This document shows positions 1 to 8,153 of a stretch of 64,000 nucleotides of DNA, one piece after another. The notes under the pieces were generated by a model, which ran no database searches, had not been told where the DNA came from, and saw only the letters and a program-made list of their open reading frames with translations. The stretch is from Maribacter aestuarii (GTDB lineage Bacteria > Bacteroidota > Bacteroidia > Flavobacteriales > Flavobacteriaceae): NCBI RefSeq assembly GCF_027474845.2, contig NZ_CP107031.2, positions 434,001-498,000 of the forward strand, in the 5' to 3' direction. A program made the position numbers and the translations under genes. The stretch's first letter is position 1. The number at the start of each line of letters is the position of its first letter.

Positions 1-237
1 TAAAAACACCAAGGTCCCATCTTGGTAATCATAGTTCTGCCGGCCATATCTTAAAATACAACCTTCGCCTTGTTTCAAGAAAATTCCATAAAAATGATAG
101 CGGACGGCATCGGCAGGCTCCCGCCCATCCAAGGTACCTTCCGAAAGGTCATGGACGCTGACCAAGGGGTGCAAGGTTGACAGATTGAATTTGGAGCAAT
201 AGTCATCTACCTTTACCAAGTCTTTCGCTGAAGCCAT
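1..237 (-). CDS. AraC-family transcriptional regulator, N-terminal part (cut by window edge)
   Basis: Reading the minus strand from the ATG at 237 gives 79 uninterrupted codons running off the window. The product begins MASAKDLVKVDDYCSKFNLS and continues with a segment around residues 20-60 (TLHPLVSVHDLSEG, then YHFYGIFLKQGEGC) typical of the N-terminal cupin-like arm of flavobacterial AraC-family regulators. The C-terminal helix-turn-helix domain would lie outside the window and is not seen. The gene diverges from the DUF4440 gene at 451 across about 210 bases that contain short direct repeats, so it may control that block. Family assignment is from pattern recognition of a partial protein and is moderately sure. 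Confidence 0.7.
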   Translation of the reverse strand, partial: MASAKDLVKVDDYCSKFNLSTLHPLVSVHDLSEGTLDGREPADAVRYHFYGIFLKQGEGCILRYGRQNYDYQDGTLVFL

Positions 238-297
238 ACGTTTTTTTCTTATTCCGAATTTAGTTAAAGTTTTGTGAATAAGACTAATAGCACATCC

Positions 298-337
298 AAA
301 TCAGTAAAAGTGGTAAGTAAATCTGTAAATCAGGTAA
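298..337. promoter_or_regulatory. Direct repeats, candidate AraC-type operator
   Basis: Three near-identical repeats lie in the divergent intergenic region: AAATCAGTAAA at 298-308, AAATCTGTAAA at 319-329 and AAATCAGGTAA at 327-337. The first two start 21 bases apart, two helical turns, the spacing expected for AraC-family half-sites. The first ten bases of the first repeat recur at 2561-2570 in front of the 2Fe-2S subunit gene. That the neighbouring regulator binds here is inference. Confidence 0.35.
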
Positions 338-430
338 CCCGACTATCTTAAATTTTCCATAGGTTTGGGAAACGTGTTAATAAACCATTAAAAAGTTCAC
401 CTCATTTCAATAAATAATAGTATTCAGTAG

Positions 431-438
431 TAACTTTT
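431..438 (+). promoter_or_regulatory. Candidate -7 box for the DUF4440 gene
   Basis: TAACTTTT matches seven of eight positions of the Bacteroidota -7 consensus TAnnTTTG and ends 12 bases before the ATG at 451. No clear -33 TTG is present at standard spacing. A very similar box occurs before the gene at 2603. Confidence 0.3.
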
Positions 439-450
439 AAACACTTAAAA

Positions 451-903
451 ATGAAAAATCTAGTATTCGGAATCTTTTTAACCCTAATTAGTGTATCATC
501 TTTCGCTCAAGGTACGGGCATCGAGGCCGAGATTAAGGAACTCTCCAAACAAAAATGGCAATGGATGGCCGATAAAAATGTGGATAAACTGGCAACCCTT
601 TTCCATGATAAATCAAAATTCGTCCACATGAGCGGTTCTTGGAAAAAGGACAGGGAGCTGGAAATCATAGAAACGGGAAGCATTTGGTATAAAAATGCCG
701 AGGTACATGATGTTGCGGTAGAGACATTTGGAGACGACACCGCCGTACTCTGGAACCGTATTACGCTCACAGCGCACGTGAGAGGAAACGATGTTCAAAA
801 TGAATTTACGGTAACGGAATTCTATAAAAAAGAAGCAGACGATTGGAAATTGTTGGACCTAACCTTTAGCAGTGTACGCGACACCCATGAAATCGAACAT
901 TAA
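451..903 (+). CDS. Secreted SnoaL-like / DUF4440 protein, copy 1
   Basis: A 150-residue protein with a Sec signal peptide (residues 1 to about 19, ending SSFAQ) followed by a single domain of the nuclear transport factor 2-like DUF4440 type. The block KWQWMADKNVDKLATLFHD, the FVHMSGSW segment and the closing WKLLDLTFSS are hallmarks of the fold. Such cone-shaped proteins bind or isomerise small molecules, but the substrate is unknown. The next gene is a clear paralogue (more than half the residues identical by eye), so this is a tandem duplication. It is the first gene of the plus-strand block and directly faces the AraC-type regulator. The start is fixed by the signal peptide. Confidence 0.85.
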   Translation: MKNLVFGIFLTLISVSSFAQGTGIEAEIKELSKQKWQWMADKNVDKLATLFHDKSKFVHMSGSWKKDRELEIIETGSIWYKNAEVHDVAVETFGDDTAVLWNRITLTAHVRGNDVQNEFTVTEFYKKEADDWKLLDLTFSSVRDTHEIEH

Positions 904-919
904 GTAAAATAAAAACATA

Positions 920-1369
920 ATGATAAACGGTAAATTGATTTTAGGCGTACTGATTGCTTTTTTAAGCATCCCAATGGTCATGGCGCAATCTACAGAAATT
1001 GAAAAGAAAATCAAGGAACTCTCCCAGCAAAAATGGCAATGGATGGCCGACAAGGATGCGGACAAGCTGGCGGAACTATTTCATGATAAGGCCAAGTTTG
1101 TGCACATGGGTGGTACCTGGGGCAAAGACCGCGAAGTTGACGTGATCCGAAGCGGCAGAATCCATTACAAAAAGGCTGACGTTCATGAAGTGATGGTCGA
1201 AGTGTTGAATGAAAATACCGTAATTCTTTGGAACCAAATTACTTTGCTGGCGGACGTAGGCAGTAATGAAGTAACCAACCCCTTTATGGTCACGGAGGTC
1301 TATGTGAAGCAACATGAGGCATGGAAATTGGCGGATTTAACTTTTAGCAAATTGCTAACCAGAGATTAG
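920..1369 (+). CDS. Secreted SnoaL-like / DUF4440 protein, copy 2
   Basis: A 149-residue paralogue of the preceding protein, with its own signal peptide (residues 1 to about 22, ending VMAQS) and the same core motifs KWQWMADKDADKLAELFHD, FVHMGGTW and WKLADLTFSK. It starts 16 bases after the upstream stop, so the two are almost certainly co-transcribed. Both copies are intact and have diverged at many positions, so they may form a heterodimer or act on related ligands; this is inference. No catalytic function can be read from the sequence. Confidence 0.85.
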   Translation: MINGKLILGVLIAFLSIPMVMAQSTEIEKKIKELSQQKWQWMADKDADKLAELFHDKAKFVHMGGTWGKDREVDVIRSGRIHYKKADVHEVMVEVLNENTVILWNQITLLADVGSNEVTNPFMVTEVYVKQHEAWKLADLTFSKLLTRD

Positions 1370-1383
1370 AAGAAATCGATAAC

Positions 1384-2001
1384 ATGAAATTTGTTGCCTA
1401 CACATGGTATTTGTTTATTTCAGTTGTCTTAGTTGACTTGCAGGCAGAAAAGTTCGTCTCAATAGCAAATTGCCAAAATCCAAAAAGAACAGTAATAATA
1501 TACCTCTCCCGAACCAGTAATACCAAGGCCGTGGCCGAGATGATTCAAAACGAAGTCGGGGGCGATTTAGTGGGAGTAGAATTGGAAAACCCCTATCCGG
1601 AGGATTATGATGCCATTGTAAAACAAGTAGCCGATGAAAATGCAAGCGGGTTTTTACCTCCTTTAAAAACGAAGGTGGATATGGTGCAATACGATACCAT
1701 CTTCTTCGGGTTCCCGACATGGGGCATGCAACTGCCACCGCCCATGAAAAGCTTTTTGAATGAAAACGATTTGAAGGGTAAAACGCTCATTCCCTTCAAC
1801 ACAAATGCCGGATACGGATTGGGCAGTAGTTTGAAAACCATAAGACAACTGAGCCCTAATAGCAAGATGCTGGAAGAATTTTCCGTAAAGGGAGGAGTGG
1901 AAAGGGACGGTATTCTATTTGTGATGGAAGGAAAACGTAAAGTCGAGGTTAGGAAGGCATTGCAAAAATGGTTGAAACGAATAAAGGTAGTAAGGGATTA
2001 G
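1384..2001 (+). CDS. Flavodoxin-like protein with hydrophobic N-terminus
   Basis: A 205-residue protein. From about residue 36 it reads as a flavodoxin-like FMN domain: a strand VIIYLSRTSNTKAVAEMI forming the phosphate loop, then YDTIFFGFPTWGMQLPPP, a typical flavin-contacting segment, and NTNAGYGLGSS. The first 30 residues (MKFVAYTWYLFISVVLVDLQ) look like a signal peptide or anchor, unusual for flavodoxins, which normally work in the cytoplasm. It follows the DUF4440 pair by 14 bases and precedes a monooxygenase-like gene, suggesting an electron-transfer or quinone-reduction role in the same pathway. Flavin binding is well supported; the exported location is only a prediction. Confidence 0.8.
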   Translation: MKFVAYTWYLFISVVLVDLQAEKFVSIANCQNPKRTVIIYLSRTSNTKAVAEMIQNEVGGDLVGVELENPYPEDYDAIVKQVADENASGFLPPLKTKVDMVQYDTIFFGFPTWGMQLPPPMKSFLNENDLKGKTLIPFNTNAGYGLGSSLKTIRQLSPNSKMLEEFSVKGGVERDGILFVMEGKRKVEVRKALQKWLKRIKVVRD

Positions 2002-2043
2002 AATACCGTATTTTAAGAAATGAAAATCGATAATGACAATGAC

Positions 2044-2487
2044 ATGAAACATTTAGGTTTACGTAAACTTTGTTTGATAGTACTATGTAGTATGATGACC
2101 GCTATTGTTTCTGGCCAAGAAAATGAGCCCGATGATCAAGCATATACATTGGAAAACATGATGGTCCGCATCGCAGAAATTGAAGTAGACCCGGATTACC
2201 TTGAGGAATATATCTCCATTTTGAAAGTGGAAGCCGAAGCTTCCGTCCGTTTGGAGCCCGAGGTCATCTGTATCTATCCCATGTTTCAGAAGGAAAATCC
2301 GAACCAAATCCGATTGTTGGAAATATATGCAAATAAAGCGGCCTACGAATCACATCTTCAGACCCCGCATTTCAAACATTACAAGGAGTCCACACTCCCG
2401 ATGGTTAAATCCTTGCAATTGGTGGATATGGAGGCAATCGACAAAAAAACTATGGTAAACATCTTCAAGAAGATGAATATGCAATGA
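2044..2487 (+). CDS. Secreted antibiotic biosynthesis monooxygenase (ABM)-like protein
   Basis: A protein of 147 residues from the chosen ATG. An in-frame ATG at 2020 would add eight residues, but starting at 2044 gives a clean signal peptide (MKHLGLRKLCLIVLCSMMTA). The mature part matches the dimeric ferredoxin-like ABM/quinol monooxygenase family: MVRIAEIEVDPDYLEEYISI, then RLLEIYANKAAYESHLQTPHFKHY. Family members oxidise quinols or aromatic polyketides without a cofactor; the substrate here is unknown. It closes the small secreted block and lies 115 bases before the molybdenum hydroxylase genes. Confidence 0.8.
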   Translation: MKHLGLRKLCLIVLCSMMTAIVSGQENEPDDQAYTLENMMVRIAEIEVDPDYLEEYISILKVEAEASVRLEPEVICIYPMFQKENPNQIRLLEIYANKAAYESHLQTPHFKHYKESTLPMVKSLQLVDMEAIDKKTMVNIFKKMNMQ

Positions 2488-2560
2488 AAATTTTAAAATG
2501 ATAACGGATTATCGAAAAATTAACAGAATCGAAGAGGATTTCGAAATCATAAATTCTATA

Positions 2561-2575
2561 AAATCAGTAACTTTA
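2561..2575 (+). promoter_or_regulatory. Candidate promoter / operator before hydroxylase cluster
   Basis: AAATCAGTAA at 2561-2570 repeats the half-site seen at 298-308 and overlaps a -7-like box TAACTTTA at 2568-2575, 27 bases before the ATG at 2603. A weaker relative, AAATCATAAA, lies at 2544-2553. This suggests a separate promoter for the hydroxylase genes with the same regulator; it is inference from short matches. Confidence 0.3.
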
Positions 2576-2602
2576 GAACAATCTCTATAAAACAAGTAAA
2601 TC

Positions 2603-3067
2603 ATGGCAAACTTCACGCTAAATATCAACGGAACGAAACAAGAGGTAGATGTTGACCCATCAACGCCCATGCTCTGGGTATTACGGGACCACCTCAAGCT
2701 GTTAGGCACCAAATACGGCTGCGGTATCGCGCAGTGCGGTGCCTGTACCATACATTTGGGCGACAACGCCGTACGCTCTTGCCAATTACCGGTATCGGCG
2801 GCGACTGAACAGAAGATCACGACTATCGAGGGACTTTCCGAAAACGGTGACCATCCTGTACAAAAGGCATGGTTGGAAGTCGATGTTCCCCAATGTGGCT
2901 ATTGCCAAGCGGGACAGATCATGACCGCTTCGGCCTTGTTGGAAAAAAATCCGAATCCCTCGGACACCGAAATCGAAACGGCCATGAACGGAAACATCTG
3001 TCGTTGCGGAACGTATACACGAATCAAGAAGGCCGTCAAACTTGCAGCAAGTTCAGAGAACGTTTAA
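2603..3067 (+). CDS. 2Fe-2S small subunit of molybdenum hydroxylase (IorA-like), copy 1
   Basis: A 154-residue protein with two 2Fe-2S clusters, the small subunit of isoquinoline 1-oxidoreductase-type enzymes. The plant-ferredoxin-like cluster uses C40, C45, C48 and C60 ([14 protein letters not shown] and SCQLP), and the second uses C98, C101, C133 and C135 (CGYCQAGQ and NICRCGTY). It passes electrons from the molybdenum centre of the large subunit encoded next. There is no signal peptide, so it would be carried out by the Tat signal of its partner. Its middle is about 95% identical in DNA to the second copy at 5373, while both ends are diverged. Confidence 0.92.
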   Translation: MANFTLNINGTKQEVDVDPSTPMLWVLRDHLKLLGTKYGCGIAQCGACTIHLGDNAVRSCQLPVSAATEQKITTIEGLSENGDHPVQKAWLEVDVPQCGYCQAGQIMTASALLEKNPNPSDTEIETAMNGNICRCGTYTRIKKAVKLAASSENV

Positions 3068-3097
3068 AATCATCCGGCACATCCTAAAATAAAAATC

Positions 3098-5295
3098 ATG
3101 ACACAGATAAAAACACAATATAATCGTCGTTCGTTCATAAAAGTATCTGCCGCCGCAGGTGGTGGCATGCTTATCGGTTTTAGTTGGCTGAACGGATGTA
3201 AACCCAATACCCCCGAACCAGAACCTGGCGTTGCGGTACCGAATGAGTGGTTCGAAATTAACGGCTACATTAAAATAGGCGATACCGGCATGGTTACCAT
3301 CTATTCCCCTAATCCTGAAATCGGGCAGAACGTAAGAACTTCAATGCCCATGATCGTTGCCGAGGAACTCGATGTGCCATGGGAAAACGTGGTCGTAGAA
3401 CAGGCACCTCTAAATACAGGGTGGTATCAAAATCAATTTGCAGGTGGTAGTCTTTCTATTCGGTTGAGTTGGAACGCGCTACGAATGGCGGGAGCTACGG
3501 GAAAAAGAATGTTGATGGAAGCGGCAGCAAAAGAATGGGGCCTACAAGTTTCAGATCGACCGCTAGTGAAGGAATCATAAAAGAATCCAATGGTGAACGT
3601 ACCATCACATATGGGGAAATTGCCTCAAAAGCCGTGGGCTTGGAAGTTCCGGAAGAAGTTGAATTGAAGGCTGTCAAGGATTTCAAATTGATTGGGACAA
3701 GCCAAAAAAATGTTGACGGCAAAAAAATTGTAACCGGCGAACCGCTGTTCGGTCTTGATTTCCACAGGGAGGGCATGCAACTCGCAGTTATTCAACATCC
3801 ACCTGCTTTTGGAATGAAAGTGAAGGATTTCAATGAAGACGAGATAAAAAGTATGCCGGGGGTACATGATGCATTTATCGTGGATACCTCCTTTGAGGAC
3901 AGTGATAGATTTGATGAAAAAGGTTTTCTACAATTAATAACCATTGTTGGAAATTCCACTTGGGAGTTATTACAGGCTAAAAAGGCACTTAAAGCCAATT
4001 ATGAGACCGTTGGGGAATTGGAAAGTTCCGCGGTGCATTCAAAACGCCTGGAAGATGCTTTAGTGTCCGGCGAGGTGCAGGAAAGCAGAAAAGATGGTAA
4101 TCCCGATGCTGCTTTCAAAAAAGCGGCTAAAGTGATAGAGCGAACCTACACCGCACCGTTCATAGCCCACAATACCTTGGAACCTATGAATTTCTTTGCG
4201 AACGTAACGGAAGATTCAGCGGAACTTATCGGGCCGACCCAGACACCCGAAGCCTTGGAAGGATCCGTTTCAAAATTACTAGGCCTACCCCTGGAAAACA
4301 TAACCGTAACCATGACCCGCATCGGTGGCGGATTTGGAAGAAGACTCTACGTCCATTTTGGTGTTGAGGCGGCCGCCATTTCCAAAAAAATCGGTGGGCC
4401 GGTCAAACTTATCTATACGAGAGAGGACGACATGACCCAAGGTACCTATCGCCCAACCTATCGCTCGGTATATAAAGCAGGCCTTGATGAGAACAATAAC
4501 CTGATCGCCTTTACCGTAAAAGGGGCAGGGTTGCCGGATGGACCGGTGTTTCCCAATCGTTTCCCGGCAGGAACCGTCGAGAACTATTCCGCAGAAAAGA
4601 TAAAAGCGGAAACCAATGTGACTACGGGTGCATGGCGGGCACCACGATCGAATTTTACGGCCGGTGCCGAGCAGGCCTTTTTAGATGAAGTCGCCGAAGC
4701 AGCGGGCAAAGACCCCATTGATTTCCGGTTAGAACTTTTTGACCGGGCGATTAAAGATCCTGTTGGGGAGGAGTATGAATATGATGCCGAACGCTATGCG
4801 GGTGTCTTGAAATTGGTCAAGGAAAAGGCGAATTGGGGCAAAACGGAGCCCGGTGTCCATCGGGGAGTAGCGGCCTACTTCTGCCATTCTACCTATGTCG
4901 CCGAAGTATTCGATATCGTATTGGAAAATGATAATCCGGTAGTCCAAAAGGTCTGGTGTGCTGTGGATTGTGGTATTGTCGTCAACAGAGATGCAGCCAA
5001 AAACATGATTGAGGGTGGCGTAGTAGATGGCATTGGTCATTCCATGTACAGTCAGTTGACCTTTGAAAATGGGGCCCCGGAACAAATGAACTTCGACAGC
5101 TACCAACTGATTCGAAATTCACAGGCACCGAAGGAGATTGAGGTCTTCTTTGTTGAAAATGAAATTGATCCGACCGGATTGGGGGAGCCGGGATTGCCAC
5201 CAGCTATTGGAGCACTGGCCAATGCGCTATATAAAGCAAAAGGAATACGCCATTACCATCAACCTTTTATTTCCGAAAAACAGGTTGTGGGTTAG
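3098..5295 (+). pseudogene. Molybdopterin-binding large subunit (IorB-like), copy 1, frameshifted
   Basis: The gene starts with a Tat signal (NRRSFIK) ending in a possible lipobox cysteine (WLNGC). The frame open from 3098 stops at 3580; the rest of the protein is in another frame to 5295. The break maps to the GGGG run at 3537-3540: one extra G would make the sequence continue as EWGPTSFRSTASEG, which aligns without gaps with the two downstream paralogues. The C-terminal part keeps GGGFGR (from 4324), RAPRSNF and the GLGEPG loop with the catalytic Glu codon at 5185. It also lacks an insert of roughly 20 residues present in the other copies. It is either a recent pseudogene or a homopolymer sequencing error. 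Confidence 0.8.
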
Positions 5296-5372
5296 GAATA
5301 CCTAAGCTTCGGTTAAATTCTAAAGTACGCCCATTTCGTTAGGGCAATATTAAAGTTCAAAAAAATAAGTCC

Positions 5373-5837
5373 ATGGCATCATTTACATTATACATCAATG
5401 GAAAAACAGAGGAAGTAGAAGTAGATCCGAGTACACCTATCCTCTGGGTATTACGGGACCACCTGAAGCTGTTAGGTACCAAATACGGCTGCGGTATCGC
5501 ACAGTGCGGTGCATGTACCATACATTTGGGCGACAACGCGGTACGCTCGTGCCAATTACCGGTATCGGCCGTGGCCGAACAGAAGATCACGACAATCGAG
5601 GGACTATCCGAAAACGGCGACCATCCCGTACAAAAGGCATGGTTGGAAGTCGATGTTCCCCAATGTGGCTATTGCCAAGCCGGACAGATCATGACCGCCT
5701 CGGCCTTGTTGGAAAAAAATCCGAATCCCTCGGACACCGAAATCGAAACGGCCATGAACGGAAACATCTGTCGTTGCGGAACGTATACGCGAATCAAGAA
5801 GGCCGTCAAAACGGCAGCCAATACTGAAAATGCTTAA
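5373..5837 (+). CDS. 2Fe-2S small subunit of molybdenum hydroxylase (IorA-like), copy 2
   Basis: A 154-residue second copy of the 2Fe-2S subunit, with all eight cluster cysteines at the same positions as the gene at 2603. From about codon 24 to codon 146 the DNA is almost the same (about 17 mismatches in 369 bases by hand count), whereas the first 23 codons and the last 8 differ strongly. The flanking large subunits are much less alike, so the middle has probably been homogenised by gene conversion. It lies 77 bases after the frameshifted large subunit and 30 bases before the next one, so it most likely serves the large subunits at 5868 and 8154. Confidence 0.92.
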   Translation: MASFTLYINGKTEEVEVDPSTPILWVLRDHLKLLGTKYGCGIAQCGACTIHLGDNAVRSCQLPVSAVAEQKITTIEGLSENGDHPVQKAWLEVDVPQCGYCQAGQIMTASALLEKNPNPSDTEIETAMNGNICRCGTYTRIKKAVKTAANTENA

Positions 5838-5867
5838 CCTTCGCAATGCACCCTTAAAACTGTGATT

Positions 5868-8120
5868 ATGACACTTATAAAAACCAAAATAGGCAGACGC
5901 TCATTTATACGGACAACTACCCTTGCAAGCGGAGGATTGGTACTCAGCTTTAATTGGTTGGCATCCTGCAAAAACAAAACCGAAGAGGAAATTTTGGCCA
6001 TGCCCAAGGAGTGGTTCGAGATGAATTCGTATTTGAAAATCGGGGACAATGGCGTTGTGTCCATCTATACCCCAAATCCTGAATTCGGTCAGAACATCCG
6101 TACTTCAATGCCCATGATCGTCGCCGAGGAATTGGATATCGATTGGAAAAACGTCATTGTGGAACAAGCCCCCTATCACCCTGAAAAATATGGAATGCAA
6201 TTTACCGGTGGTAGCCGGGGCATTATGACCCGATGGGAACCCCTTCGCCTGGCAGGTGCCTCTGCCAGACATATGTTGGTGGCCGCTGCCGCTGAAGCCT
6301 GGCAGGTTCCCGCGGAAGAAATTACAACGGAAAATGGTGTGCTCTATCATAAAACAAGTGAAAAATCGGCAGATTATGGCGAAATGGCTTCGTCCGCTGC
6401 AAGCATTGCCATTCCCGAAGATGTACAATTAAAAGAAGTTAAAGACTTTAAAATCATTGGCAAATCCCACAAAAATGTGGATGCCAAGCGCATCGTTACG
6501 GGTGAACCGATGTTCGGATTGGATTACCAAAAAGAAGGTATGCTGATCGCTATGATCGAGCATCCGCCCGCTTTTGGAATGACCTTAAAATCAATGGATG
6601 ATAGTGCTGCCAAATCCATGCCCGGAATTAAAGACGTGGTTGCGATTAAAAGTTTTAAAGATGATTATGAGAAAGGCGGTTTTGATACCAATGCCTTCCC
6701 TGAAATAGTCGCCATCGTCGGAAATTCAACTTGGGAAGTGTTACAGGCCAAAAAGAAGTTAAAGGTTGAATGGCAGCCCATTACGGCCTCCTCCGAAACG
6801 ATTAACGGCTTTAGAGGTAAACAGACTAAAAATATTCCTGCTGGTTTGGAATCTACCACCAGTCACGAAACCAAAATGGAGGAATTGGCAAGTAGGCCTG
6901 GGCGAATAGTCCGTCAAGATGGCAACCCCAAAGCTGCCTTTAAAAATGCCGCGAAGGTTATTGAAAGGACTTATTCCGCTCCCTTTCTGGCCCATAATTG
7001 CATGGAACCCTTGAATGCTTTTGCCCATGTGGAAGGAGACAAAGCACAGATTGCCGCGCCAGTTCAAATTCCGAGTTTAATTATTCCCACCCTGACTTCT
7101 AGTTTGGGGATTCCTGCAGAAAATATTACCATGGAAATGCCACGTATGGGCGGTGGATTTGGTCGTAAAGCCTATGCCCATTATGTCGTGGAAGCCGCAT
7201 TGATTTCCCAAAAAGTAAATGCACCTGTAAAATTGGTGTACACCCGTGAGGATGATATGACCAATGGCATTTATCGCCCAAGTTATCAAGCGACATACAG
7301 AGCGGCGTTGGATGAAAACAATAATTTGACAGCACTACATGTCAAAGCGGGGGGTGTTCCTGAGAGTCCGTTATTTGCCAATCGTTTTCCGGCGGGCGCC
7401 GTAGACAATTATATGGCCGAAGAGTGGTCCGTTGATTCCAATATTACCATTGGGGCATTCAGGGCACCACGTTCAAATTTTATGGCCGGTGCCGAACAAT
7501 CGTTTTTAGATGAAGTTGCCGAAGCTTCGGGCAAAGACCCAATACAGTTTCGATTAGAACTTTTAAAAAGGGCGAAGGATAACCCAGTCGGAGACCGAAA
7601 TGATTATGATGCGGAACGCTATGCAGGAGTTCTGGAATTGCTACGTGAAAAATCGGATTGGAGCCAAACCCCTGATAATGTTCATCGCGGTGTATCGGCG
7701 TATTTCTGCCATAATTCCTACGCCGCACATGTCTTGGATATTCGGATGGAAAAAGGAAAACCTGTAGTTGAAAAAGTAGTTTGTGCTATCGATTGTGGGA
7801 TAGTAGTGAATCCTGATGCTGCTACGAACATGGCCGAGGGCGCCATAACGGATGGTATTGGTAATGCCTTTTTTGGAGAGTTGACTTTTAAGGACGGTGT
7901 GCCACAGAAAACCAATTTCCATGAATATCAAATGATTCGAATGAGCGATGCCCCTGAAGAAATCGAGGTACATTTCGTGCAAAATGAAATACCACCGACG
8001 GGAATGGGAGAGCCACCTTTTCCACCAATTTTTGGTGCTATCGCCAATGCACTTTATAAAGCAACCGGACAACGCCATTATCGACAACCTTTTGTTACCG
8101 CAAAAGAAGTAGTGGGATAG
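5868..8120 (+). CDS. Molybdopterin-binding large subunit (IorB-like), copy 2
   Basis: A 750-residue catalytic subunit of an exported molybdenum hydroxylase. Starting at ATG 5868 (MTLIKTKIGRRSFIR) matches the third copy; a GTG two codons earlier is also possible. The Tat motif GRRSFIR is followed by a hydrophobic stretch ending WLASC, a possible lipid attachment cysteine. Molybdopterin-contact motifs are intact: GGGFGR at about residues 428-433, RAPRSNFMAGAEQ, and GMGEPPFPP, with the presumed catalytic Glu near 715. The substrate cannot be told: relatives oxidise N-heterocycles and aldehydes. It is co-transcribed with the 2Fe-2S gene upstream. Confidence 0.9.
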   Translation: MTLIKTKIGRRSFIRTTTLASGGLVLSFNWLASCKNKTEEEILAMPKEWFEMNSYLKIGDNGVVSIYTPNPEFGQNIRTSMPMIVAEELDIDWKNVIVEQAPYHPEKYGMQFTGGSRGIMTRWEPLRLAGASARHMLVAAAAEAWQVPAEEITTENGVLYHKTSEKSADYGEMASSAASIAIPEDVQLKEVKDFKIIGKSHKNVDAKRIVTGEPMFGLDYQKEGMLIAMIEHPPAFGMTLKSMDDSAAKSMPGIKDVVAIKSFKDDYEKGGFDTNAFPEIVAIVGNSTWEVLQAKKKLKVEWQPITASSETINGFRGKQTKNIPAGLESTTSHETKMEELASRPGRIVRQDGNPKAAFKNAAKVIERTYSAPFLAHNCMEPLNAFAHVEGDKAQIAAPVQIPSLIIPTLTSSLGIPAENITMEMPRMGGGFGRKAYAHYVVEAALISQKVNAPVKLVYTREDDMTNGIYRPSYQATYRAALDENNNLTALHVKAGGVPESPLFANRFPAGAVDNYMAEEWSVDSNITIGAFRAPRSNFMAGAEQSFLDEVAEASGKDPIQFRLELLKRAKDNPVGDRNDYDAERYAGVLELLREKSDWSQTPDNVHRGVSAYFCHNSYAAHVLDIRMEKGKPVVEKVVCAIDCGIVVNPDAATNMAEGAITDGIGNAFFGELTFKDGVPQKTNFHEYQMIRMSDAPEEIEVHFVQNEIPPTGMGEPPFPPIFGAIANALYKATGQRHYRQPFVTAKEVVG

Positions 8121-8153
8121 CAAATTATTAAGAATTTAAACAACATTCATAGA

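Noticed and set aside
3469-3600. Programmed frameshift or separate second gene in the first hydroxylase large subunit
   Set aside because: The apparent ATG at 3469 begins in a frame not homologous to the family; homology in that frame starts only after the G-run near 3537. No slippery heptamer was evident, and the two paralogues are unbroken.
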